NCBI GenBank assembly: GCA_963666865.1
Contig: OY763072.1
Span: forward strand, 1,550,001-1,614,000
Direction: 5' to 3'
Source: Bin87 sp963666865
Lineage (GTDB): Bacteria; Chloroflexota; Dehalococcoidia; Lucifugimonadales; UBA3495
DNA length: 64,000 nt
Within the stretch, counting starts at the first letter, position 1. Every line of letters begins with the position of its first letter. Of this stretch, positions 33,322 to 42,332 are shown in pieces. Made by a program: the position numbers and the translations under genes. The notes under the pieces are model-generated. The model worked only from the letters and a program-made list of their open reading frames with translations. It searched no databases and was not told the DNA's origin.

Positions 33322-34605
33322 ATGAGCGAAATTTTCCGCAATTGGTGGCAGGCCCTGTCCCACTGGGCCGCCGGGTCGGACACCACCTGGGTTGACCTGC
33401 TGATCAGCGGCGTCATCGTGGCGGTGGCCGTCGTCATCGCCGTACTGTTCAGCACGCTGGTGTTCCGACGGCTGCTGCGGCTTTCCATCATGTCCGGCGT
33501 CGATTTCGACGTGAAGACGGCGGCGGCGATCCGGCTGCCCTTTGCGGCCTTCATCGTGCTGTCGGGCATCTACGTGGCGCTGACGGTGCTGTCGCCGCCG
33601 CCGGCGGTGCAGGCGGTGGTGAACAAGACCAGCGGGGTGATCGCGGTCCTGATCGGGGCCTCCCTGGTCAACGGCATCGCCTCGGCGACCCTGCTGTGGC
33701 TGCAGATCTTTCTGCATCGTTCCCATCCGGACCGTGGGGACGGGTGGATGTTCCCGCTGGTGCGCCGTGGGGTGCTGGGGTTCGTGATCGCGGTGGCGGC
33801 CATGGTGTGCCTGGACATCTTGGGGATCAACATCAGCCCCTTGGTGGCGGGCCTGGGCATCGCCGGTCTGGCGGTGGCGCTGGCGCTGCAGCCCACGCTG
33901 TCCAACCTTTTCGCCGGCACCTACGTGGTCACCGAGGGTCTAATCAGCGTGGGCGACTACGTCGAGATGTCCAACGGCATCGACGGCTACGTGGTGGACG
34001 TGAGCTGGCGCAGCACGCGGCTGCACACCTGGACCAACAACCTGGTGGTGGTGCCCAATTCGCTCTTCGCGGAGACCATCATCACGAACTTCAGCAAACC
34101 GGAGGATCCCCTGGATGTGGTGGTGCCCTGCGGCGTGGCCTACGAGAGCGATCTGAAGCGGGTGAGGGCGGTGGGCCTGGAAGTGATGGAGACGGTGCGC
34201 CGGGAGTGCCCGGGCGCGGATCCGGAGAGCGAGCCCGTCTTCCGGTACGAGGCCTTCGGCGAGAGCAACGTCAATTTCTACATGATCATCCGGGCACGCA
34301 ATCGGGTTGCGGGTTTCGAGGTGCGCAGCGAGCTGATCGAAGAGCTGCACTCGCGCCTGGCGGCCGAGGGGATCACCATCAACTACCCGGTCCGCAAGCT
34401 GCTGCTGCCCGACGGCCTTGCGGCCTTGCGTCCTTGCCGGCGGCGCAGGGGCTCGCAGGAACCGGAGACGAGGACGGCCGGCACGGCGGCGGCAGCGGAT
34501 GAGCGCCGCAGGATCAGCGGGCGCGATTGTAGTGGTGGGACACCTCATAGTCGCGGAGACCCTCGTTCCAGACGCGACGGGCCACCTCGACCGGAATGTC
34601 GTTGA
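33322..34605 (+). CDS. MscS-type mechanosensitive channel
   Basis: An inner-membrane channel that opens under membrane tension to release solutes during osmotic downshock. From the ATG at 33322 (an earlier in-frame start at 33214 is possible) there are four hydrophobic stretches, including LLISGVIVAVAVVIAVLF and GFVIAVAAMVCLDIL. The pore-lining helix with its Gly/Ala pattern follows (VAGLGIAGLAVALALQPTLS), then NLFAGTYVVTEG and the beta domain (SVGDYVEMSNGIDGYVVDVS). Conserved sequence ends near 34440. The last ~55 residues are Arg-rich and overlap IS110 debris on the other strand, so the original stop was probably lost. Confidence 0.9.
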   Translation: MSEIFRNWWQALSHWAAGSDTTWVDLLISGVIVAVAVVIAVLFSTLVFRRLLRLSIMSGVDFDVKTAAAIRLPFAAFIVLSGIYVALTVLSPPPAVQAVVNKTSGVIAVLIGASLVNGIASATLLWLQIFLHRSHPDRGDGWMFPLVRRGVLGFVIAVAAMVCLDILGINISPLVAGLGIAGLAVALALQPTLSNLFAGTYVVTEGLISVGDYVEMSNGIDGYVVDVSWRSTRLHTWTNNLVVVPNSLFAETIITNFSKPEDPLDVVVPCGVAYESDLKRVRAVGLEVMETVRRECPGADPESEPVFRYEAFGESNVNFYMIIRARNRVAGFEVRSELIEELHSRLAAEGITINYPVRKLLLPDGLAALRPCRRRRGSQEPETRTAGTAAAADERRRISGRDCSGGTPHSRGDPRSRRDGPPRPECR

Positions 34606-34795
34606 CCTCTCGCCGCAAACTCTGTCCACGGCGCATTTGTTCCGAAAGCCGCCGGGTCTTGGTTGCGGTTGCCCGGGACCTGTAACTTACCGGCGCGGCC
34701 GCTCCCGGAGTTGTCGGGCAAAACGCCACGTCCGCCCTCGCTTGGGCCACATCGATGCCGACGAAGGTGGGTTCCTGCTCCACGCTCACCGGCAA
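34514..34795 (-). pseudogene. IS110-family transposase N-terminal fragment
   Basis: The first 30 residues (EQEPTFVGIDVAQARADVAF) are the IS110 DEDD-transposase start with the first catalytic Asp in GIDVAQ. The rest (RRLSEQMRRGQSLRREVNDI and onwards) does not follow the family, so the piece is truncated and fused to other sequence. It overlaps the Arg-rich tail of the MscS gene on the opposite strand. The remaining stretch to 35028 shows no gene. Confidence 0.6.
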
Positions 34796-35028
34796 GACGG
34801 GCGCTCAGCGGGCCCGGGCAACCGTTCGGGTTCAATCGGGATGGATGCGGCGACCCTCGCTTCAGTACGGCCTATCGTGGCCCGGTCAATACCAGTCTAC
34901 CGCATCCCGTCTCTGTCCCATCAAGATACAAGCCAATCATTTTTACAAGGATGCGGCGAGGAGTTGCCGTACGTGATTGGAAGCCAGGCGTCGACGTACG
35001 CCACGCTCGCCGACGGATCTACTGAGTG

Positions 35029-35520
35029 TCAGGGTTCGGGTTTGGGGGGGTGTGCTTCCATTCTCTGGATTCTCTGTATGATCACTACAATTACCGCACA
35101 GAGGATGGAGGACGCCGTGAAGGCGACAGGGATGAGTAGCCAATTGCGGTAGTTGGCGGGAGTAGGGCCGGAGGACGACACTGTGGTGGACGTTACGCCG
35201 ATGGCGTCTCCTGAGGCAAAAATGCAAAAGAATGAGACAACGAAGATAATGGAGAAGAGCACCGAGGTCCATACGGATCCCAGAGTTCCCATCTTGCAAC
35301 AGAATTTGGCGAAGGCGATGATCGCCGCGATGATGAGGGTGGGCAGCACGATGATCCCAGCACCTGCGAGGGCTTCCAAAGGATGGCCAGTCGGCCCCCA
35401 TATGCTGGTTATGCCGGAAAACATGGCGACCAAAAGGAAAACAGTAAACAGGAACACCCATGCTCCAAAAAGAGCAAGTGCCGCCAAGGCTATCGTGGTT
35501 ATTCTCGTCACCCTCTGCAT
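35029..35520 (-). CDS. small four-helix membrane protein, unknown family
   Basis: 164 residues from the ATG at 35520 (start MQRVTRITTIA). Four hydrophobic segments: ALAALALFGAWVFLFTVFLL, the LAGAGIIVLPTLIIAAIIAF region, VWTSVLFSIIFVVSFFCIF and LLIPVAFTASSILCAVIVVI, with a short Lys/Pro-rich tail. There is no signal peptide and no family I recognise. The open frame continues upstream to 36084 only because it runs through a mutator-type transposase remnant; that part is not this gene. The site before the start is weak, so expression is uncertain. Confidence 0.6.
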   Translation of the reverse strand: MQRVTRITTIALAALALFGAWVFLFTVFLLVAMFSGITSIWGPTGHPLEALAGAGIIVLPTLIIAAIIAFAKFCCKMGTLGSVWTSVLFSIIFVVSFFCIFASGDAIGVTSTTVSSSGPTPANYRNWLLIPVAFTASSILCAVIVVIIQRIQRMEAHPPKPEP

Positions 35521-35606
35521 GTTTGTTTGATCAGGGCAATCGCACTTTAATGGTATTTTTAGAAATGTGCTAACGTGCCATGAACCGCTGACCGAAGTGG
35601 GAGGAG

Positions 35607-35840
35607 ATGGGCATGGCACAGTTAGCCAAGGCGACAATTCTCGAGCATTTCGCTGAGTTGGAAGATCCCCGAGTAGAACGCACCCGACGCCACAAACTGG
35701 TGGACATCCTGGCCATCGCCATCTGTGCCACCATCTGCGGCGCCGATTCCTGGGTCCATATCGAGATTTTCGGCAGGAGCAAGCTGGCCTGGTTCCAAAC
35801 CTTCCTAGAACTGCCTCACGGATTTCCATCCCACAACTTT
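35607..35840 (+). pseudogene. ISAs1-family transposase N-terminal fragment
   Basis: About 78 residues with the ISAs1 N-terminal pattern: ILEHFAELEDPRVERTRRHK, LVDILAIAICATICGADSWV, IEIFGRSKLAWFQTFLELP and the start of the HGFPSH motif. It ends where the IS256-type remnant begins on the other strand, so the element was cut by that insertion or by a deletion. The catalytic domain is absent. Confidence 0.75.
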
Positions 35841-35970
35841 CGTCATGGCGCCGGATTCGGTTACGTCCCGTCAAGTTGAGCCGTTCCAAAGGGTTGTTGG
35901 ACCAGAGTTTCTGCCAATGAGGTACCGGGAAGGCGGTGAAGGCGAGGATGTCGGGCAAAGCGTTTGCCAG

Positions 35971-36654
35971 TCCGCCTGAGGCGGAGGCAGCCTGGGGGAA
36001 GTGTTCTTGCAGTTGGGCAATCACCCGGTCGGCCTGGGCGTGGACTTCCTCCGGTGAGAGTTGCTTGTAGATGATGCGCACCATGGTGGCCGCGCCGGGT
36101 TGGGATCGCTAGGGCACCCGGGTCAGCAGGTTGGTCATGAAGTGGGTACGGTCCGCCTGAGGCGGATGGCGATGGCGTTCTTCAGTCCCTGGTGAGCATC
36201 GGATATGACCAGTTCCACACCGTTGAGACCCCGGGCGTTCAGCGAGCGCAGGAAAGCCAGCCAGAAGGCGCCGTCCGCGCTGGCGCCCACGGCCATGCCC
36301 AATATCTTGCGCTGACCGTGGGCGTTGACGCCGGTGGCCACCACCACGCTGACGTTGATCCGCCTGAGGCGGACGACCACCTTCACGGACCTTCTGGGTG
36401 AGGGTGTCCAGCCACACGTAGGGATACGGTCCACCGTCCAAAGGCCGACCCAGAAAGTTCTCCACCACCTGATCCAGGTCCCGGTCCGCCTGAGGCGGAC
36501 GTGAGACCTGGCTCTTCGAAATCCCATCGCAGCCCAGGGACTTCACCAGATCGTCCACTCTTCTCGTGGACACGCCCTCCACGTAGGCCTGCTGGATCAC
36601 CGTCAGCAACGCCTTCTCGCTGCGCCGCCTGGGCTCCAGTCCGCCATTGGCGGA
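35971..36654. repeat. five copies of short palindrome family A in the IS256 gene
   Basis: Copies at 35971-35985, 36152-36166, 36359-36373, 36484-36500 and 36640-36654, all TCCGCC-N3-GGCGGA. All lie at breaks between recognisable IS256 segments. Confidence 0.9.
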
Positions 36655-36809
36655 GGGAAGTAGCTCCCTTCCCGTATCTTGGGAATGCGCAATTCCATCG
36701 TCCCCACCCGGGTGTCCCAAATCGCGGCTGCGGTAGTCATTGCGGTGGGTGAGCCGGTCCGGGTTGCGTTCACCGTGCTGGGCTCCGATCTGCACTGACA
36801 CCTCAGCGT

Positions 36810-36836
36810 CCCCCGTGTCGGGGCACGGGGCAGGCT
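36810..36836. repeat. short palindrome family B in the IS256 gene
   Basis: Diverged copy with arms CCCCGTG/CACGGGG and the CAGGCT tail, between LVEG and the DAEVSVQIGA segment. Confidence 0.75.
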
Positions 36837-37051
36837 ATGATCCCCTCCACCAGCACCTGCAGGGCTTCCCGCAGAAAGTCCACATCGCCGTCCAGGCCCC
36901 GCTTGCGCAGTAGTACCAAAAGGATACTCCATGCTGTTCTTGGCCATCGCGTTCCTCCCGCATCGGGTTTGTGGTAATTCCGATAAGGATGACGCGGTGG
37001 CTGTCTTCATGCCACCCGGTTTCCGTTACACCACCTTCGGGGACTTTACTA

Positions 37052-37712
37052 ATGGCAGATCTCACAAGAGCCGCCAAGCGGTCATGCTACTCACCCAAAC
37101 GCTGGGCCCACACGGCGTCGACGATCCGCCGCCGATAGACGCCAGGAGACTGGCGGAACTCGAGGCAACCGCGGAACAACACGGCGACGACCTGGGCGTC
37201 TATACGACACCGGCCGGCCACGAACTATTGGAAACGCGGCGCAGGTGCGAAGACTGCTCGAGCGAGGGTACACCTTGAGCCGATGGAAGGAACAGTGGGA
37301 GCAGCAAGGAGTATCGTTCATCTGTCGCACCAACCCGCAATACCCGGCGCGACTACTGAGACGGATGGGACGCGAAGGAAGTCCCCCGACGTTCTACTGC
37401 ATTGGCGCCACTGGACTGCTCGACACGATACAAACCCGGATGCTGCTGCCACCATCGAACACCAACGAAATGAACAAGTTCGCGGAACGCCTCGGGAAGG
37501 CGGCTCAGTTTCTTGGGAGCACCGCGGCGAGCGGAGCGGACACGTGCCCGGAGCAAACGCTGCTGGCAAGAGCAACCGGGCAAGACAGCGCAGTAGTGGG
37601 AGTCGTTCGCGGCGACTGCTACGGGCGGCCGCGACCAAAGAGTTCAAGCAGGGGTTGGCCAACCGGCGACTGCTGCCGATTTCGGCAGTCAGTCCGGAAG
37701 ATGAACGACTAT
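37052..37712 (+). pseudogene. DprA-like (SLOG fold) protein, frameshifted remnant
   Basis: Pieces in several frames match the DprA/Smf-like family: MADLT start, then SRQAVMLLTQTLGPHGVDDP, RLLERGYTLSRWKEQWEQQG, NPQYPARLLRRMGREGSPPT with FYCIGATGLLD, FAERLGKAAQFLGSTAASGA (weakened SGGARGVD region), SAVVGVVRGDCY, and KEFKQGLANRRLLPISAVSP. The nucleotide-binding GSR and GGARG motifs are damaged and there are at least two frame changes. Further weak similarity (ALYRLWSR...) continues past 37720. DprA-like SLOG proteins often sit in defence loci. Confidence 0.6.
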
Positions 37713-37845
37713 GAAAGATCCCAGGCGCGTTGTACCGGCTCTGGAGCCGATGCTGTATCGTCCGACAGATGGACTAGGTTCACCGCAGCATACATCAAAC
37801 TGCCCCCCACAGATGATGAGAACATCCTGGACCATTGGTCGCTGC

Positions 37846-39181
37846 TCAGCAGCCAAGACATTGACCGGGATTACGTGGGAATGCTGGCGGCCTCGATGAT
37901 GGCCGATGAATTCTTCCGCTATTCAGAATCTGATGAAATCTGATACTCCACGCACGGCGGAGTACACACCAGACCCGTTTGACGCTTCGCCGACCACTGC
38001 CAGCTGTGCCGGACTTACACGGTCTCCACGTCCTGACACCGGGCAAGCTCAAACCCGGCCACTGTTCAAGATTCATTGCTGCGTTGGCGTCGCGGTCATT
38101 CAGTACACCACAGCCACCGCACCACCACTCCCGATCAGAAAGCGTCAAGTCGTCGTTCTTCCAGCCGCAGTACGAACACAGCTTCGGCGACGCAAACCAA
38201 CGGTCCGCCTTCACCTACTCGGCGCCGTACCAGAGGCACTTATACTCCAGCTTGGTCAGGAAGCCCGACATCCCCGCATCGGCGATGGCTCGAGCCAAGC
38301 GCCGGTTGCGGATCATCCCTGCCACGTTCAGGGTTTCCACCACCACGCGGCCCGTCGACTTGGCTATCGCCGTCGTTGCCTTGTGATGATTGTCGTTCCG
38401 TACGTTGACCCCGTGAGCGGGAACTCTGCGACCCCTGGCGTACAGCCGTTCCCTGCGGTTGGAATGAACGCCCTCGCCGTGGACGTTTCTGCTCCGGGAA
38501 ATCGCCTTGTCCAGACGCCGCAGTTGTTTCAGTCCCGAAGACAGCGTTCTGGGGTTCTCCATTGTGGTTCCATCGGAGCAGGTCGCCATCGTACCTACCG
38601 TACCTACGTCCATGTCTACGCCTATGGTAGGCCCGTCCTTCACCGGCGGCGGCTCCTGACCATCCTCGATGCAGAAGCAGGCGAACCACGTCTCCGCCGT
38701 TCGGTTGACAGTCACCTCCCGTATCGAACCCTGGAACCGCAGTTCCTCAACCATGGCCACCCGGCCGATCCTGGGCAGGATAACGATCTTACCGTCCACC
38801 CGCACCGTGTTCGGTCCGTTATCGGCGGGGAAACCCTGCTCGTGCTTGCGCCGCTTGAAACGCGGGAACCCCACCCGACGGCCGGGTCGCTGACCTGCCT
38901 TCACTTTGCGACAGTACTCACCCCAGCCTTCAGCGGCTTGCCCCAAGTCAATGACCGCGTACTTGGCCGTGTTCTGCCGCTCCCCACGGCGCGATCATGC
39001 CCTTCACCCGGTCCCAGCGTGGCCTGAGCGTCCTTTCGGACAGCCACTCGCCCACATCCAGCCCTGCCTTGAACTCTCCAACCGCCCAGTTGTAGGCGAA
39101 GCGAGCGTAGCCGGCGTGCTGCCCGAACAGCGCTTCCTGCTCGGGCGTGGGTTTGAGCGCGACGCGGTGGGACCTCTTCAT
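37846..39181 (-). pseudogene. IS605-type TnpB with a frameshift and an in-frame amber
   Basis: From ATG 39181: KRSHRVALKPTPEQEALFGQ and HAGYARFAYNWAVGEFKAGL (TnpB N-terminus); a frame change near 38950-38990; then WGEYCRKVKAGQRPGRRVGF, PRFKRRKHEQGF, TIGVDMDVGTVGTMATCSDG (RuvC Asp in GVDMDVG), VVVETLNVAGMIRNRRLARA (Glu), and after a TAG at 38215-38217 in the same frame ADRWFASPKLCSYCGWKNDD and CGGCGVLNDRDANAAMNL (zinc finger and last Asp). TnpB is the RNA-guided nuclease ancestral to Cas12. This copy is broken twice and has no tnpA beside it; the omega-RNA would lie at its 3' end, near or below 37860. Confidence 0.85.
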
Positions 39182-39315
39182 AACCACCACTGTAACGACG
39201 TTGACCATCTGGCGTCCCGACCGTAACGTCACCAATTTGACGGCGCGGCTGACGCCCCCGCCGGTCATCAGATAGCATGATGAACTGTCAGATAACAACA
39301 GATTCCAGCAAACAG

Positions 39316-41733
39316 TTACACACCCTCAGATTCGGAACCGTCGCCAACTCCGCTGGACATCCGGTACCCGACCCGGGGCTCCGTGAAGATGTAGGTGGGC
39401 TGATCGGCGGCGTCGCCAAGTTTGCTGCGCACCCTTTTCACCACCTCCCGTACCAGCCATGGCTCTCCCATCCTCTCCCGTCCCCAGACCCGTTGCAGCA
39501 GATGGTCATGGGTCAGGACGCGGCCGGCGTGCACCGACAGTTGGTACAACAAACCATACTCGGTGGGAGTCAACTCCACCGTTCGTCCCGCCACTCTCAC
39601 CCGGCGTTGGGCGTAGTCGATGGTGAGTTCCTCAAACCGGTACGGGTCGGCAGGCTCAGCCACGTCGGGCGCTGCCCGCCGACGCAGCGCCGCTCTGATC
39701 CTGGCGGCCAACTCCGTAGGCGAGAAGGGCTTGACCACGTAGTCAGAAGCCCCCATGTCAAAGGCCCGGGCCACCAACTCGTCCTGCCCGTACACCGACA
39801 CAAAGATGACCGGCACGTCCGCCTTTCCTAGAATTCGGTTCATGAGCTCTATCCCGTTGCTGCCGGGCAGCATCATGTCCAGGAGGACGAGATGAGGCCT
39901 CTCCTCTTCCATGAGCCGCGGCACGTCTTCGGGGTCACCAGTGACAATGGGCGCGTAACCCGCTTTCGAGATGGCGTCGCGAACGTACCGCAGCGCCTGG
40001 GGATCGTCGTCTACCGCCAGGATGCGCAGCCTGTGCCGGGGAGGAACGCGGGCGCTGACCGTGAACACAGCCGGCGCCACCGGCGCGGCTCCAGTTTCCC
40101 GTTCCGCCGCCGGCACCGTGAAGGTGAACTTGGCTCCCGTTCCCGGCCCGTCGCTCTCTGCCCTGATGCGGCCCCCGTGAGCCTCCACGATACCCTTGCA
40201 GATGGCCAGACCCAGGCCAGACCCCGCGAGTCCGTCCCCCGCGTTTTCCCGGTCGGTCTGGGAGAATTTCCGGAACAGGTGCGGCAGCAGTTCCGAAGGT
40301 AGTCCCCTACCCTGATCGGATACTGAGACCGCCACGTGGACGCCGTCGCGCACGGCGGACACCGTAATCGGCGATCCAGACGGCGAGTACCGGGCCGCAT
40401 TGGACAGCAGGTTGCCCAGAACCTGGACGAGGCGTCGCCGATCCGCCACCACCGGCGGGAGTTCCGGGGAAAAGTCGACCTGGAGACGGTGGCTGCGGTC
40501 CCAATCGTCCAGGAACCTGTTCTTGGCCTCGTCCAGTATCTCCACCACCTCAACCTGCGCCAAACTCACGGACAACGAACCCGTCTCGATGCGGGCCACG
40601 TCCAACAGTTCTCCGATCAAGTCCTGCATGTGGTCCACCTGGCTGTCCATGATCCGGTGGAACTGGGTCACCACTGCAGGGTCAAGATCCGAGGATTCGC
40701 TGAGCAGGGTGGTGGTGGAGCCCTTGATGGTGGCCAGCGGCATGCGCAGTTCGTGGCTCACCATTCCCAGGAACTCCGCACGCAGGCGCTCCTGCTCCTC
40801 GAACGGGGCCATGTCCTGCAGGGTCACCACGAAAGAGACCACCTTTCCTTCCGCCGAACGAATGGGGGTTGCGTTGATCAGAGCGGATACTTTGCGGCCA
40901 TCGGGCACCTTTAGAACGATCTCCTCGGCGCGCACGGTCTCGCCCGCCCTCAAGGCCTCCGCAATGGGAAGTTCCTTCAGGGAGACCTCCCGCCCGTCCG
41001 CGCGTTCGAAGGTAACCACCTCCAGCAATGCCTCCGGTGACTGATCGGGTTCCCGAAGGCTTTCCACGATTCGCAACGCTTCCCTGTTGAATGATACCGG
41101 CGCTCCTGTCTTGGCGTCGAAGACGGCCACGCCCACCGGCGAGGTGTTCACCAGGGTTTCCAGGTCAGCCCGGGCCCGCTGTTCGTCCCGGTGCTGGCGA
41201 GCGTTGGCGACCACCATGTCCGCTTGGGCGGCGAACATCATCAGCGTCTCCTCATCCTCCAAGGTGAACTCATCGCCCAGCTCGGTTTTGGCCAGGAAGA
41301 AGTTGCCAACGCGCTCGCCCCGGTGCTTCACCGGGGCCGCCAGGAACGGCACCGCCGGTCCCACCGCCACCGGCGGCTGGAGATCGGGCAGGTCCGTCGC
41401 CCTGATGTGTGCCAGCAGATCAGGGAGTCGGAGGGGCTGGGGAAGGCGGCTCAAATATTCAAACAGCCGTAGTCCATCCGGCAGTTCGTGAAATTGCGCC
41501 ACTTCCGTTTCAGTCATGCCCGAGAAGAGCAGGTCCTCTAGACCGCCCGCATCGTCAACCAGGGCGATCACTCCGTAGCGGGCTCCCGTCAGCGAGCGTG
41601 CGGAGTCCAGCACCCCCTGCAGCACGGTGTCAAAGTCCAGACTCTCGTTGATACGCAGGCTGGCCTCGCTCAAGCGCCTCAGACGCTCCCGCAACGCCTC
41701 ATTCTCCCGCTTCAGCCGGTCGGTCTCGTTCAT
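39316..41733 (-). CDS. GAF-PAS histidine kinase fused to receiver and winged-helix DNA-binding domain
   Basis: An 805-residue complete two-component system in one chain. A short coiled coil (1-20), GAF domain (about 25-180) and PAS domain (190-310) are followed by HisKA with FLGMVSHELRMPLATIKG (His327), an HATPase domain (N-box around 441-445, G1 DQGRG 473-477, G2 GSGLGLA 504-510), a receiver domain (acidic D575-D577, phospho-acceptor Asp619 in LVLLDMMLPGSNG, Lys in VKPFSP), and an OmpR-type winged helix (about 700-795, TPTEYGLLYQLSVHAGRVLT). No membrane segment is present, so it is a cytosolic sensor that can bind DNA itself. GGGAGG precedes the ATG. A close paralog lies at 51395-53776; both neighbour exoprotein genes. 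Confidence 0.95.
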   Translation of the reverse strand: MNETDRLKRENEALRERLRRLSEASLRINESLDFDTVLQGVLDSARSLTGARYGVIALVDDAGGLEDLLFSGMTETEVAQFHELPDGLRLFEYLSRLPQPLRLPDLLAHIRATDLPDLQPPVAVGPAVPFLAAPVKHRGERVGNFFLAKTELGDEFTLEDEETLMMFAAQADMVVANARQHRDEQRARADLETLVNTSPVGVAVFDAKTGAPVSFNREALRIVESLREPDQSPEALLEVVTFERADGREVSLKELPIAEALRAGETVRAEEIVLKVPDGRKVSALINATPIRSAEGKVVSFVVTLQDMAPFEEQERLRAEFLGMVSHELRMPLATIKGSTTTLLSESSDLDPAVVTQFHRIMDSQVDHMQDLIGELLDVARIETGSLSVSLAQVEVVEILDEAKNRFLDDWDRSHRLQVDFSPELPPVVADRRRLVQVLGNLLSNAARYSPSGSPITVSAVRDGVHVAVSVSDQGRGLPSELLPHLFRKFSQTDRENAGDGLAGSGLGLAICKGIVEAHGGRIRAESDGPGTGAKFTFTVPAAERETGAAPVAPAVFTVSARVPPRHRLRILAVDDDPQALRYVRDAISKAGYAPIVTGDPEDVPRLMEEERPHLVLLDMMLPGSNGIELMNRILGKADVPVIFVSVYGQDELVARAFDMGASDYVVKPFSPTELAARIRAALRRRAAPDVAEPADPYRFEELTIDYAQRRVRVAGRTVELTPTEYGLLYQLSVHAGRVLTHDHLLQRVWGRERMGEPWLVREVVKRVRSKLGDAADQPTYIFTEPRVGYRMSSGVGDGSESEGV

Positions 41734-41958
41734 GGATGGGTTGCCTCCCTGAGTGCCTGGGGCGCCAATTTACGCTTGGGACACACATAATACAAGAAAT
41801 TTCACAATATCGGCTTATGCATTACGCATGTCATATAACGTCGCGCCTACAATCGGGCCAACGTCAATCCAAAGAGGCCGGGCCTTGCATTTTGGGAATC
41901 ACCGGACGGAAGTGGACGGAACGGCGTGGAAGCACGCCTTATATCCGGAGAGCCGACC

Positions 41959-42225
41959 ATGCACTGGTTGAGGAGAGCGCTGATCACGACCTGCCTGGGG
42001 GTTGCGCTGGCCTGCGGGGCAGACGCCGACGAACGGATGATACGTCGATACGCCGATTGCATGACGGACCCCAACACCACTCTTCATCGGCTGACCGTCT
42101 CCAACGCCGTCGGAGCAGTGCCGTTGAGCGCCGAGGCGGCTGAGAAACGTACACACGCTCAACTGGAGCGAGGGGAAGTTACCATGGCCGAGATAAGGGC
42201 CGTCTATGCCCGTTACTGCGAATAG
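41959..42225 (+). CDS. small lipoprotein-like secreted protein
   Basis: 88 residues from ATG 41959 (GGAG 8 bases upstream). The N-terminus HWLRRALITTCLGVALACGA is a signal peptide with a possible lipobox (ALAC). The mature part has two further Cys and a helical C-terminus (EAAEKRTHAQLERGEVTMAE). The family is unknown to me. It is transcribed divergently from the kinase gene at 39316-41733 and so may share its control region. Confidence 0.65.
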   Translation: MHWLRRALITTCLGVALACGADADERMIRRYADCMTDPNTTLHRLTVSNAVGAVPLSAEAAEKRTHAQLERGEVTMAEIRAVYARYCE

Positions 42226-42332
42226 GGCGGCAAAGAGTTGCCGTGGTCAGGGGTGGCCCGGACGCCGGGAAGGCAGTAGTCGCTGAGCTCGGCGTCGTGG
42301 CCTGGCGCAACGCGGAGTGTTTGCCCTCCCCG

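Larger units (their letters stand above)
35845..36947 (-). pseudogene. IS256 (mutator-type) transposase with five family A and one family B palindrome
   Basis: From the ATG at 36947 the family can be followed in pieces: MAKNSMEY, a shifted GLDGDVDFLREALQVLVEG, EVSVQIGAQHGERNPDRLTH, RDWDTRVGTMELRIPKIREG, VSTRRVDDLVKSLGCDGISK, VVENFLGRPLDGGPYPYVWL (first Asp), FWLAFLRSLNARGLNGVELV and ISDAHQGLKNAI (second Asp), HFMTNLLTRVP, and near the end LAFTAFPVPHWQKLWSNNPL with the Glu region of NNPLERL. Every join falls on a palindrome (36810, 36640, 36484, 36359, 36152, 35971). The stretch between NAI and HFM lost about 30 nt where the palindrome sits. Confidence 0.82.

Noticed and set aside
35521..36084. 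N-terminal extension of the membrane protein at 35029
   Set aside because: This part of the open frame is IS256 and ISAs1 remnant sequence read through by chance; the membrane protein starts at 35520.
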